Positions 24,720 to 33,431 of a stretch of 52,106 nucleotides of DNA are shown piece after piece. The DNA is taken from contig MHJG01000021.1 of assembly GCA_001818695.1 (NCBI GenBank), positions 1-52,106 on the forward strand. The letters are read 5' to 3'. The notes below the pieces were generated by a model. That model did no database searches and was not told the origin of the DNA. It saw only the letters and a list, made by a program, of their open reading frames with translations. Each line of letters begins with the position of its first letter. Within the stretch, counting starts at the first letter, position 1. A program made the position numbers and the translations under genes. Source of the DNA: Candidatus Harrisonbacteria bacterium RIFCSPHIGHO2_02_FULL_42_16. GTDB taxonomy: Bacteria > Patescibacteriota > Minisyncoccia > UBA6257 > 02-FULL-45-10c.

Positions 24720-25617
24720 TTGAATTTGAAAATTCAATGGCTATAGCAGTTGCTTCAGTATGGGTGATATAAGTCTTTTTTTCATTTTCTCTTTCCCATT
24801 TTCTTTTTGCAAAAAGAATATTTTGAAGGCCGCCATTCCTATAAGTTTCCAGAAGATATTTTTTCATTGATTCATCACTTTCAAATTTTTTGCGGTCAAT
24901 TAATCCGTCAGTAAAAAGCAGCAGCAATTTCAATGAAGATTTCGGCAGCTGGGTGTAAAACCAGGATTTTTCTAAATCCGGCTGGCCATTCAAAAGTCCG
25001 AAACCACCTGGTGATTTAGGATTATTAATATTTTTCTTTCTCTGCTTAATCAAGACAGGAAGATACTTATCCCAGGCGGCAGCGCGCGCTGCTGAAAGAT
25101 CGCCTCCATTTTCTTTCAAAGATTTTTCCTGGAATTGTCGGAAGAGGTTGTCTCCCCGTTGATCATGATTTAAGACTTGGTCTTTGGTTAAACTGGTTGT
25201 GCCATCAGCATTAACCCAAAAAGCATAGCTGTCGCCGGCTTGCATAATTTCAACAGTTTCGCCGGATAATCTGGCTGCTGCAAAAGTTGCTCCGGCAAGA
25301 TTAGCGCTATCCTTAAGAGACATTCGCATTTCTGTTAGTTGGAGCTTGGCAATGCTTTGGTTAGTAATCATTAATAATTTTTTAAGGTCAGCATTGGCAT
25401 CGGATGAATAATGTTGCAAGCTTTCACTGGCGGTTTTTACTAAAAGTGCGCCGCTGCTTAATTGTTTTTCACCATAGCGTTTTTTCGGGCTAGCTTTGCT
25501 GTATGGCGTGCTGACGCCGTCAAAAACAGCAAAAATCGGGGGAGAAATAACCAAGCCGTCTTCTTGATCTTCAGCAGTTCCGATTTCAGATACAAGCTCC
25601 AGTTTTTTATAGAGCAT
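24706..25617 (-). CDS. PP2C-type serine/threonine protein phosphatase
   Basis: 303 residues with the PP2C metal-site motifs in order: AVFDGVST (about 29-36), NLAGATFAAARL, MQAGDSYAFWV, LLLFTDGLI and TEATAIAIEF at the end. The usual DGHGG is DGVST, as in bacterial PP2C proteins with divergent motif 2. There are no membrane segments, so it acts in the cytoplasm on phosphoserine or phosphothreonine proteins. No kinase is in the window. It has its own TTGCCA/TATAAT promoter and a perfect AGGAGGT ribosome site, so it is an independent unit inserted between neuB and neuC. It may regulate this locus or the whole cell. Confidence 0.78.
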   Translation of the reverse strand: MLYKKLELVSEIGTAEDQEDGLVISPPIFAVFDGVSTPYSKASPKKRYGEKQLSSGALLVKTASESLQHYSSDANADLKKLLMITNQSIAKLQLTEMRMSLKDSANLAGATFAAARLSGETVEIMQAGDSYAFWVNADGTTSLTKDQVLNHDQRGDNLFRQFQEKSLKENGGDLSAARAAAWDKYLPVLIKQRKKNINNPKSPGGFGLLNGQPDLEKSWFYTQLPKSSLKLLLLFTDGLIDRKKFESDESMKKYLLETYRNGGLQNILFAKRKWERENEKKTYITHTEATAIAIEFSNSKTAS

Positions 25618-25651
25618 CCCACCTCCTATTTAATTATTAGTTGCTGGAAGT

Positions 25652-25680
25652 ATTATAAGATATTTTGATTGATTTGGCAA
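25652..25680 (-). promoter_or_regulatory. Promoter of the PP2C gene
   Basis: On the minus strand, TTGCCA (25675-25680), 17 bases, TATAAT (25652-25657). The ribosome site AGGAGGT is the complement of 25621-25627, three bases from the ATG at 25615-25617. Confidence 0.78.
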
Positions 25681-25704
25681 TAACTTTATAAATAATAATT
25701 CAGT

Positions 25705-25710
25705 TATATT
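25705..25710 (+). promoter_or_regulatory. -10 box touching the neuC start codon
   Basis: GTTATATT, with TATATT at 25705-25710, lies three bases before the ATG at 25714. No Shine-Dalgarno site. Probable leaderless start of the long run to 34235. Confidence 0.5.
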
Positions 25711-25713
25711 TAT

Positions 25714-26868
25714 ATGTCTAAAAAGAAGAAAAAAATCGCCTATGTGTCCGGGACACGCGCGGATTACGGATTGATGACCTCAATTTTAAAAGCCATTGAT
25801 AAAAGCCCTAAATTGGAACTGTCTTTGTATGCTACTGGAATTCATTTGATGCCGAAATTTGGCGAAACTGCAAAGGATGTGAAAGGGGAATTTTCTCAAA
25901 CTAAGCGAATACCAGCAGTTTTTGAAAGTGATGACCGTTTAGGAATGGCCAAATTTTCCGGAGAATTTTTACAGAAATTAGTAAATGAATTTAATAAAAA
26001 CCGCCCGGATTTTGTGCTTACTCTTGGAGACCGTCCGGAGATGCTCGCGGTAGCCGTTGCTTGCCTATATTTAGGTATTCCTACCGGACAGATTTCGGCC
26101 GGTGACCGCAGTTTTACCGTGGATGAATTGGCGCGCCATGCCATTACCAAATTATCCTATTTGCACTTCCCGGCAACCAAAGAAGCCGCTAATCGGGTTA
26201 TTAAAATGGGTGAAGAAGCTTGGCGCGTGCATACGGTCGGAGCTCCGGGGTTGGATGTAATTTTAAATGAAAAACTGCCAAGCAGGAAAGAGGTGGAAAA
26301 TTATTTGAATTTGAAACCGGGCGGAAAATTCATTTTGTTGACCCAGCATCCGGTCAGCGAAGAATGGAGGGAATCAGGAAAACAAATAAAAGAAACACTT
26401 GCCGCTCTTAAAAAATTTAAATTTCCGATAGTGGCGACTTATCCTCACGCTGATGCCGGCGGGTTAAAAATTATTAAAGTTTTAGAAAAAGAAAAAACCA
26501 ACCCGCTTTTTAGAATATTCCCCAATGTTCCTTATAAAATGTTTTTAGCTTTACAAAGAGAAGCGGCGGTTTGGGTTGGGAATAGCAGTGGCGCAATTGT
26601 TGAGTCCTCTTCTTTTAAAACGCCGGTGGTAAATATCGGCATCCGTCAACTTGGGCGCCAGCATGGCGATAATGTGATTAATGTTGGTTATAATAGTAGA
26701 GAGATTGCGGTAGCAATTGAAAAATCTTTGCACAATAATAAATATTTAAAAAAACTATCCGCAATTAAAAATCCTTACGGCGATGGCAGAACAACAAAGA
26801 GAGTTATCCGCGTGTTGGAGCAATTAAAATTAAACGTCGCTTTGCTGAAAAAACAAATTACTTATTGA
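25714..26868 (+). CDS. neuC: UDP-N-acetylglucosamine 2-epimerase, hydrolysing type (NeuC/LegG family)
   Basis: 384 residues of the GT-B-like 2-epimerase fold. VSGTRADYGLM (residues 9-19) is the NeuC signature, followed by LGDRPEMLA and AGDRSFTVDELARH, LTQHPVSEEWRE, TYPHADAGG and VGNSSGAIVESSSF with TPVVNIG. Hydrolysing members release UDP and give ManNAc or a 6-deoxy-diamino analogue, the six-carbon substrate of NeuB. Presence of NeuC rather than PseG argues for a legionaminic or sialic route over pseudaminic. It leads a plus-strand run of eight genes with small gaps or overlaps. Confidence 0.92.
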   Translation: MSKKKKKIAYVSGTRADYGLMTSILKAIDKSPKLELSLYATGIHLMPKFGETAKDVKGEFSQTKRIPAVFESDDRLGMAKFSGEFLQKLVNEFNKNRPDFVLTLGDRPEMLAVAVACLYLGIPTGQISAGDRSFTVDELARHAITKLSYLHFPATKEAANRVIKMGEEAWRVHTVGAPGLDVILNEKLPSRKEVENYLNLKPGGKFILLTQHPVSEEWRESGKQIKETLAALKKFKFPIVATYPHADAGGLKIIKVLEKEKTNPLFRIFPNVPYKMFLALQREAAVWVGNSSGAIVESSSFKTPVVNIGIRQLGRQHGDNVINVGYNSREIAVAIEKSLHNNKYLKKLSAIKNPYGDGRTTKRVIRVLEQLKLNVALLKKQITY

Positions 26869-26883
26869 TATTGGAAATTATTT

Positions 26884-27861
26884 ATGAAAGGAGAAAATAA
26901 AAAAACGTTTAAAAAAAATTTTAACATTTTAATTTGTTCCGGCGGGAAGCGGGTCGACCTTATAAAAGAGTTTCGGCGCGCTTTGAACGGTCGGGGGCGG
27001 GTAGTGATTACGGATGCCAATGATTTGAATGCCGGCAGATTTTTTGCCGACGATTTCTTTAAAGCGCCCCGACTTAATGATAAGAATTATCTGTCTTTTA
27101 TTAAGAAAATTATTAAAGAAAATCAGATTAAAATTCTATTTTCGGTTATTGACCCGGAACTTCTTTTTTTAGTCAAATATAAAAAAGAACTTGAAGGGCT
27201 CGGGGCAAAAGTTTTAATCAGCTCTCTTTCTTCTGTAGAAACTACTAATGATAAGCGGAAAACTGCCAAATTTTTCCAAAAGATTAAAATTCTTACTCCT
27301 AAAATTTTTAAATTTAATGAAGTTAAAAAATACCCGGTTTTTATCAAGCCGTATGACGGCAACGGCAGTAAGTTTGCTTATTGCGCCAATAATTTTCAAG
27401 AATTGGATACTTTCAGCAGAATCGTTCCTAATCCAATTATTACGGAATTTATTCCGGGGCAAGAGTATACCATTGACTGCCTTTCTGATTTTTCCGGGGA
27501 AATTATTAATGTGGTTCCTCGTAAAAGATTAGAAGTGAATAATGGCATTGCCGTAAAATCGGTAGTGGATTTGAATCCGGCAATTATTAGCGACGCCAAG
27601 AAAATACTTAAAGCGCTAAAGGTGGAGGGACCAGCTACAATTCAATTAATAAAATCGCCGGCCGGCAAGAGGTATTTTACTGAGGTGAATCTTAGGTTCG
27701 GCGGCGGCGTCATGCTGGGAATAAAAAGCGGAGGCAATTTCCCCGGGAAAATTATTAATATGCTGGGCGGTAAACAACTCAAATTTTCCAATAATTCAGT
27801 TAAGGACAGTTATTCTATGGTCGCTTATTTAGACCATCAATTTTATTATGAAAAAAATTAA
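26884..27861 (+). CDS. ATP-grasp ligase (carbamoyl-phosphate-synthase-like)
   Basis: 325 residues. The N-terminal pre-ATP-grasp Rossmann domain has ILICSGGKRVDLI (residues 15-27) and SVIDPELLFL. The ATP-grasp core follows, with YPVFIKPYDGNGSKFAYC as the nucleotide lysine and glycine loop, and a FTEVNLRFGGG segment holding the metal-binding Glu and Asn. Such proteins in sugar loci join a carboxylate to an amine or to ammonia using ATP. It overlaps the following HAD gene by 14 bp. A second ATP-grasp module sits in the fusion protein at 28543. No acetyltransferase (LegH type) is present, so an amide-forming ligase could act on the sugar amine instead; this is speculative. Confidence 0.78.
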   Translation: MKGENKKTFKKNFNILICSGGKRVDLIKEFRRALNGRGRVVITDANDLNAGRFFADDFFKAPRLNDKNYLSFIKKIIKENQIKILFSVIDPELLFLVKYKKELEGLGAKVLISSLSSVETTNDKRKTAKFFQKIKILTPKIFKFNEVKKYPVFIKPYDGNGSKFAYCANNFQELDTFSRIVPNPIITEFIPGQEYTIDCLSDFSGEIINVVPRKRLEVNNGIAVKSVVDLNPAIISDAKKILKALKVEGPATIQLIKSPAGKRYFTEVNLRFGGGVMLGIKSGGNFPGKIINMLGGKQLKFSNNSVKDSYSMVAYLDHQFYYEKN

Positions 27862-28522
27862 AGCGATAGTTTTTGATTTGGATGACACGCTTTTTTTAGA
27901 AAATTTATTTCGAAGGAGCGGATTTAATTTTATTGCAAAAAAGTTAAATAGAGCGGGGATTTCCGTAACGTCTAAAAAAATTTTTCAAATGTCCAAGCAA
28001 TATCCCAAAACTTTGTTTAACGAAATCGTTTTTCGTTATCACCTTTCTTATTCACCAGAAGATCTTCTCGGTTGGTATCGGAATCATCCGCCGAAAATTC
28101 GCGCCTATCCGGGAGTGAAACTATTGTTAAAAAGATTGAAAAGGGAATATAAGTTGGGGCTTCTGACTGATTACTTCCATCAAACTCAAGTTAACAAAGT
28201 TAAGGCGTTAGGCATTGGAAAATTTTTTGATTCTATCGTGTACACGGATAATATTAGGGCCCCGAAACCGGCAACTTTGGGATTTAGAATTTTAAAAGAA
28301 AAATTTGGCTGTCAGAATGGCCAGATTATCTATATAGGCGATAATGAAGAAAAAGATTTTGTGGGCGCCAAGAAGGCCGGTTTTATTACCGTCAAATTTA
28401 AAAACCAAAAAGGATTTTTTTATGGTCGTAAAGGAAGATCTCCAATGCACAATCCCCACTTTGAAATTAAGGGGTTAAAAGATGTTTTTAAGATATTAGC
28501 GGAACTAAATTGCTGTATATAG
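27848..28522 (+). CDS. HAD-superfamily hydrolase (phosphatase-like)
   Basis: 224 residues. VFDLDDTLF near residue 8 is HAD motif I with the nucleophile and acid aspartates, LLTDYF is motif II and YIGDNEEKDFVGAKKAG is motif IV. The lysine of motif III is in APKPATLGF. The helical cap at residues 20-95 is of C1 type. It probably removes phosphate from a sugar phosphate or small metabolite. Its start overlaps the end of the ATP-grasp gene, so the two are coupled. Confidence 0.82.
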   Translation: MKKIKAIVFDLDDTLFLENLFRRSGFNFIAKKLNRAGISVTSKKIFQMSKQYPKTLFNEIVFRYHLSYSPEDLLGWYRNHPPKIRAYPGVKLLLKRLKREYKLGLLTDYFHQTQVNKVKALGIGKFFDSIVYTDNIRAPKPATLGFRILKEKFGCQNGQIIYIGDNEEKDFVGAKKAGFITVKFKNQKGFFYGRKGRSPMHNPHFEIKGLKDVFKILAELNCCI

Positions 28523-28542
28523 GGTTGTAAAAATAAAAATAC

Positions 28543-30222
28543 ATGAATACCCAGCGCCAAATTCTTTTTGAAGACAATCACATTCATTCTCTTTATAGTG
28601 ACGGTAAACATTCCATAGGGGAATTGTTGGAATATAATCATTTTCATGATCAATTGGATCTCACGATTTCAGATCACGTCAATAAGGAAACTGATTGGTT
28701 TCCAAAATATATTGAAGAAATCAAGCAGTATCGCAAGCAATATCCGCAGTTTGCGATTCGTATCGGTTGTGAAGTTAAAATTCTTGAAAATGGCACCTTG
28801 AACACGAGAAAGGATATTTTAGATGCCGCGGAAACGGTAATTGGAAGTGTACACCATTTTTTCAATATTAAGTCCCTAAATAAGGAAGAACTTCTGGAAA
28901 AAGAATACGAATTGACTAAAATGCTGGCTCGGAATCCGGATATTGATATTTTGGGTCACCCATTCAGTATGATTGAGCGTTTTTATAAGCAAGCCCCGCC
29001 GGTTGAGTATGTGGAAATGGTGTATCGGTTATGTAGGGAAAATGGCATTAAGTTTGAATTTAATCCTAAGCATGCATTAGGACCGGTTCGGGAATTGGTT
29101 GTGAAGGAAATCGCTAATGGGAATATTAATAATTTTTCGTTTGGCAGTGATGTGCATGAGCGTTGTAATGAAATCGGCGATGCGGCATTAGCATTAGCTA
29201 AGCCAATTACGGTATTCGTCACCGGTGCCGGCGCCGGCGTTGGACAAAGTATTTTGAAGTCCCTCCAGCTTTCTAAGGTTAAAACGCGGGTTATTATCGG
29301 AGATATCAGTCCGCTTGCCACCGGTCTTTATCGGGCGCAGGTCGCGTATATTATTCCTCTTGCGGACGATCCGGCTTATTTGGCGGCGCTGGAAAAAATT
29401 TGCAAAGCAGAGCAGGTTGATATGCTTTTGATCGGTACGGATGTTGAATTGATTATTTTTGCCAGTAATAAAGAAGCTTTTGAGAAGACAACCGGCACTC
29501 GAGTGATTGTAAGTGATTCCGAAGCAGTGGCAATTGCAGATGATAAGTGGAAAACCGTTGGATTTTTAAAATCCCATGGTTTTCCCTATGTTTATTCAGC
29601 GCTTGCTGATAATGCGGATTCGTTTATTAAAAATGCCAAATGGCCTGTTATCGTTAAACCGCGGATTGCGGCGCGATCGGTCGGGTTTCAAATTATTCCG
29701 AATGAAGCAGAATTGCGGTCCGCGCTCCAAAAAGACCCCAACCTCATTATTCAGGAATATCTTTCCGAAGAAGACGAGGAATACACCTGTGGCGCCTTTT
29801 TTTATGAAGGAGCGTGTTATGGAGTGACGGTAATGAAGCGCTGGCTTCGGAATGGTGATACTTACAAAGCGATTGTGTGCCGGGAACCAGAGATGGAAAA
29901 GTTTATTAAAGCCGTCGGGACAGATTTGCGAATTATTGGCCCCTGCAATTTTCAGCTTCGTAAATCTGGCGGCGAATTCAAAATTTTTGAGATTAATTGC
30001 CGTTTTTCTGGTACGACCGGAGCGGCAAGCGCGCTCGGATTTAACGTCACAAACGCATTATTGCAGAAAATATTTTTTAATCGGCCGCTTCATCCGCTTG
30101 CGATTCGAGATGCATATATATTCCGATATTGGAACGAGGTTTTTGTGCCGCCAGAAGAAGTGGCTTTACTGGCCAAGCGAGGCAATCTGGAAGAATCACG
30201 CTCCGATACTAATTTATTTTAA
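28543..30222 (+). CDS. PHP-domain phosphoesterase / ATP-grasp fusion protein
   Basis: 559 residues in two modules. Residues 1-215 are a PHP domain with a full metal-ligand set: H13/H15 (DNHIHSLYSDG), D44/H45 (SDH), E77 (GCEVKI), H104/H105 (SVHH), H139 (LGHP), and D203/H205 (GSDVH). PHP proteins are usually phosphoesterases, such as histidinol phosphatase. Residues 221-559 are a complete ATP-grasp ligase: GAGAGVGQSILKSL, GDISPLATGLYRA, the lysine loop WPVIVKPRIAARSVG and FEINCRFSGTTG with the metal Glu/Asn. The two activities would suit removal of a phosphate followed or preceded by amide bond formation on one substrate. The protein lies between the HAD and aldo/keto reductase genes. I do not know a described enzyme with this order. 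Confidence 0.85.
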   Translation: MNTQRQILFEDNHIHSLYSDGKHSIGELLEYNHFHDQLDLTISDHVNKETDWFPKYIEEIKQYRKQYPQFAIRIGCEVKILENGTLNTRKDILDAAETVIGSVHHFFNIKSLNKEELLEKEYELTKMLARNPDIDILGHPFSMIERFYKQAPPVEYVEMVYRLCRENGIKFEFNPKHALGPVRELVVKEIANGNINNFSFGSDVHERCNEIGDAALALAKPITVFVTGAGAGVGQSILKSLQLSKVKTRVIIGDISPLATGLYRAQVAYIIPLADDPAYLAALEKICKAEQVDMLLIGTDVELIIFASNKEAFEKTTGTRVIVSDSEAVAIADDKWKTVGFLKSHGFPYVYSALADNADSFIKNAKWPVIVKPRIAARSVGFQIIPNEAELRSALQKDPNLIIQEYLSEEDEEYTCGAFFYEGACYGVTVMKRWLRNGDTYKAIVCREPEMEKFIKAVGTDLRIIGPCNFQLRKSGGEFKIFEINCRFSGTTGAASALGFNVTNALLQKIFFNRPLHPLAIRDAYIFRYWNEVFVPPEEVALLAKRGNLEESRSDTNLF

Positions 30223-30224
30223 TT

Positions 30225-31076
30225 ATGATAATTTCTACTAAAAAAACAAAGGTTTTGGAACTGCCAGTGCTCGGATTAGGCACTTATCGTATTGGCGGCG
30301 ACCATGAGCGTGATTTGCATAATGATGACGATGGTCAGATACAAAGCATACGAAAAGCTCTTAATGCGGGGATTAAGCATATTGATACGGCAGAATCATA
30401 CGCCGCAGGCCACGCTGAAATGCTTATCGGGAAGGCAATAGCTGACTTTGACCGTAAAGATCTTTTTATTACGACAAAAGTATCTCGGCGCCACCATCAT
30501 TATAAAGATGTGTTAGAGTCAGCGCAGGCGAGTTTGGCGCGGCTTGGAATTCCGTACCTTGATTTATACCTTCTTCATGCTCCACACCCGGAAATTCCAT
30601 TTAGAGAAACGTTTAAAGCCATGAATGAATTAGTGGAAAAAGGAACGGTACGTTTTATCGGAGTCAGTAATTTTACGGCTGTTCAACTGGAGCAAGCGAA
30701 GCAGTATAGTCAATATCCCATTACTTGTAATCAAATTCATTACAGTTTATCGGCGCGGGACTATGAACGAGATGGTACGCTGGAATACTGCCGCGCTAAT
30801 GGAATATTAGTAGTCGCCTATCGAGCTATGGGTGATGAGGGGACGCCGGCAGTAGGATGGAGCCTTCTTGAAGAAATGGCGAAGAAATACAGGAAAACCG
30901 CAAAGCAAATTGCTTTGCGATGGGTGATTCAGCAGCCGAATGTGGTCGGGCTGGCTAAAATGATCCAGCCACAGCATCTTCAGGAAAATCTTGATGCGTT
31001 AACGTGGGAGCTTGCTTCCGAAGACATGGAACGGCTCACCGATGATTTTCCAATAGGAGTAACTATTAACCGTTAA
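30225..31076 (+). CDS. Aldo/keto reductase
   Basis: 283 residues, the usual AKR length. The TIM-barrel opens with LPVLGLGTYRIGG, and the catalytic tetrad is visible: Asp and Tyr in HIDTAESY, Lys in FITTKVS and His in LYLLHAPHP. VRFIGVSNF, CNQIHYSL and VAYRAMG fit the family, and IALRWVIQQPNVV leads to the C-terminal cofactor loop. It reduces an aldehyde or ketone with NADPH. Only two bases separate it from the fusion gene upstream. In this run it may act on a keto sugar or on a small building block; the substrate is unknown. Confidence 0.88.
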   Translation: MIISTKKTKVLELPVLGLGTYRIGGDHERDLHNDDDGQIQSIRKALNAGIKHIDTAESYAAGHAEMLIGKAIADFDRKDLFITTKVSRRHHHYKDVLESAQASLARLGIPYLDLYLLHAPHPEIPFRETFKAMNELVEKGTVRFIGVSNFTAVQLEQAKQYSQYPITCNQIHYSLSARDYERDGTLEYCRANGILVVAYRAMGDEGTPAVGWSLLEEMAKKYRKTAKQIALRWVIQQPNVVGLAKMIQPQHLQENLDALTWELASEDMERLTDDFPIGVTINR

Positions 31077-31089
31077 AAAAACTTAATTT

Positions 31090-32370
31090 ATGAAAAAATA
31101 TCCGATTGCAAAACCATATATTAAAATTAAGAAAGAATGGAAACGGCTAACATTTTCAGGTGATTTAAGAAATACTTTAATGCCAACTAATAGTATTTAT
31201 AAAAAAGATGTTAGTGGGGAGACGGTAATGGCTGGCGGCATAACTATGCCAGTTTTTGCTAAAGTAGGAGATACGCTGATGATTCCGGATTTTGCGAAAG
31301 AAGAAAAATATGTTTTGGAAGTTTTGCGTTCCGGAGTTTTAAGCATTGGTTCAAAAGTGGAAGCGTTTGAGAAAAAATTTGCTAATTTTGTCGGTACTAA
31401 ATATGCTTGCGCGGTTTCAAGCGGCACAGCCGGACTGCATTTAGTGATGATTGGCGCTGGCATCGGGCCGGGCGATGAAGTGATTACCAGCCCGTTTTCT
31501 TTCGTGGCTTCCGCAAATTCTATTTTGTATATGGGAGCCAAGCCGGTTTTTGCTGACATTGATCCGGTTACTTATAATATGGACCCGGTGAAAATTGAAA
31601 AAAAAATCACTAAAAAGACCAAAGCGATTTTAGTTGTTCATATTTTCGGCCAAGCGGCGGACATGGTTCCGATTATGAAGCTGGCTAAAAAATATAATTT
31701 AAAAATTATTGAAGATGCCTGTGAAAGTTTAGGCGCAACTCATAAAGGAAAAAAAGTTGGCACTTTTGGCGAATCATCGGTCTTTGCTTTTTACCCCAAT
31801 AAGCAAATAACTACCGGCGAAGGAGGCATGATTGTAACTAATGATAAAAAATTGGATAAATTATTTCGCAGTTTGCGGAATCAGGGACGATCGGAAAATA
31901 TGCAATGGCTTGATCATGAGCGACTTGGCTATAATTACCGGATGGACGAATTGAGCGCGGCGGTCGGATTAGCGCAGATAGAAAATATTGATTTTTTGCT
32001 TCGTGAGCGCAAGAGGGTTGCGGAGTTTTATAATAAATTTTTATCTCCTTACCAAGATTTATTGCAGGTTCCCGAAATAGCGGATTTTAATACCCATACT
32101 TGGTTTGTTTATGTGGTGTTATTAAAAAATAAAAATCGGGATGAAATTATCAGGCAATTGGCAAATAAAGGAGTCGCCACCAAACCCTACCTGCCTTCCA
32201 TCCACCTTTTTTCTTTTTATAAGGAACTTTTCGGCTATAAAGAGGGTGACTTCCCGGTTTCAGAAAATGTTAGTAATAGAGGATTAGCATTGCCGTTTTA
32301 TATCGGTTTAAAAGAATCAGACATAAAATACATTTGTGAAAAATTAGTAAAAATTTTATCTAATGGTTAA
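31090..32370 (+). CDS. DegT/DnrJ/EryC1/StrS-type sugar aminotransferase (LegC-like)
   Basis: 426 residues. PLP-enzyme marks: SGTAGLHLVMIGAGIGPGDE (111-130), the Asp binding the cofactor nitrogen in KIIEDACESLG, and the catalytic K238 in FYPNKQITTGEGG. It adds an amino group to a 4-keto sugar nucleotide. The DegT-like opening KYPIAKPYI (3-11) is followed by about 55 extra residues before MIPDFAKEEKYVLEVLRSG, which is where family proteins normally begin their core. An ATG at 31228 behind GGGGAG could be a shorter start. Its stop overlaps the dehydratase gene by 8 bp, so the keto sugar maker and its aminotransferase are coupled. Confidence 0.88.
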   Translation: MKKYPIAKPYIKIKKEWKRLTFSGDLRNTLMPTNSIYKKDVSGETVMAGGITMPVFAKVGDTLMIPDFAKEEKYVLEVLRSGVLSIGSKVEAFEKKFANFVGTKYACAVSSGTAGLHLVMIGAGIGPGDEVITSPFSFVASANSILYMGAKPVFADIDPVTYNMDPVKIEKKITKKTKAILVVHIFGQAADMVPIMKLAKKYNLKIIEDACESLGATHKGKKVGTFGESSVFAFYPNKQITTGEGGMIVTNDKKLDKLFRSLRNQGRSENMQWLDHERLGYNYRMDELSAAVGLAQIENIDFLLRERKRVAEFYNKFLSPYQDLLQVPEIADFNTHTWFVYVVLLKNKNRDEIIRQLANKGVATKPYLPSIHLFSFYKELFGYKEGDFPVSENVSNRGLALPFYIGLKESDIKYICEKLVKILSNG

Positions 32371-33418
32371 TAATATTTTTAAGGGAAAAGCTATTTTGGT
32401 AACTGGCGGGACCGGGTCTATCGGTTCGGAAATTGTGCGCCAACTTCTTAAATATGAGCCAAAAGTGGTCAGGGTGTTTGCCCGCCACGAAGACCGCCAT
32501 CACCAAATGATGCAGGAATTCGGCCTTACTCCGGAAGCCAGCCCGCAACCGCTCCGTTTCATTATTGGAGACATTCGGGATAAAGACCGCTTGCGGATGG
32601 CAATGGAAGGCATTGACATAGTATTCCATGCAGCTGCTTTAAAACACGTGCCGATGGCAGAATACAATCCTTTTGAAGTGGTTAAGACCAATGTGGTTGG
32701 CACGCAAAATGTCATTGATTTGGCAAGAGATTTGGGGGTAGAAAAAGTTATTAATATTTCTACCGATAAAGCGGCGAATCCGGTCGGTATTCTCGGGGTT
32801 TCCAAATTGATGGGCGAGAAATTAATTCTTGCTTCGTATTATTATAAAGGCGACAAAAAGACTCAATTTTCATCTGTTCGTTTCGGAAATGTTTTGGGCA
32901 GCCGGGGCAGTATTTTGCCGGTATTAAAAAAACAAATCTTCGAAAGCGGCTTTGTGAAACTTACCGACCCGAAGATGACCAGATTTTTTATGACTATACC
33001 GCAGGCTGTGAATTTAGTTTTGAATGCGGCCCGCCTTAATCAGGGACAGGAAATTTTCGTTTTAAAAATGCCTTCGGTAAGAATTGGAGATTTGGCAAAA
33101 GCCGCCATCCAATATTACGCGCCTCTTGCGGGTAAAAAACCAAAAGAAATAAAGATTCAGCTTATCGGGAAAAGGGCGGGAGATAAAGATCATGAAAGTT
33201 TATTGGCGGACCATGAATTGGATATGGCAATGGAAACGGAGGGAATGTATATTTTAACCCCCAATCATAAAGTGGTTGGTTTAGAATATAAAAAGAATTA
33301 CCCAAACGCTTCAAGGTTAAAAGAAAAAAACCGGCATTATTTATCTAATTATGCGCCCAAGCTGTCCAGTGCTGAACTGGCAATCCTTATAAAAGAAGTT
33401 GATTTGCATCAAGTGTAA
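32363..33418 (+). CDS. UDP-N-acetylhexosamine 4,6-dehydratase (CapD/FlaA1/PseB-type SDR)
   Basis: 351 residues, extended SDR. NAD loop VTGGTGSIG (13-21), HAAALKHVP (89-97), STDKAANP (133-140) and SKLMGEK (147-153). The family removes water across C4-C6 of UDP-GlcNAc, giving a 4-keto-6-deoxy sugar for the aminotransferase upstream. In FlaA1/PseB the catalytic tyrosine lies 10 residues after the Thr of TDK and in WbpM it is Met; here the position is Leu144, with Lys148 kept. The dehydration itself relies on Asp/Lys residues, so it may still work. It is the likely first committed step for the NeuC/NeuB branch. Whether it inverts C5 cannot be read from sequence. Confidence 0.87.
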   Translation: MVNNIFKGKAILVTGGTGSIGSEIVRQLLKYEPKVVRVFARHEDRHHQMMQEFGLTPEASPQPLRFIIGDIRDKDRLRMAMEGIDIVFHAAALKHVPMAEYNPFEVVKTNVVGTQNVIDLARDLGVEKVINISTDKAANPVGILGVSKLMGEKLILASYYYKGDKKTQFSSVRFGNVLGSRGSILPVLKKQIFESGFVKLTDPKMTRFFMTIPQAVNLVLNAARLNQGQEIFVLKMPSVRIGDLAKAAIQYYAPLAGKKPKEIKIQLIGKRAGDKDHESLLADHELDMAMETEGMYILTPNHKVVGLEYKKNYPNASRLKEKNRHYLSNYAPKLSSAELAILIKEVDLHQV

Positions 33419-33431
33419 GTAGATTAAATTT

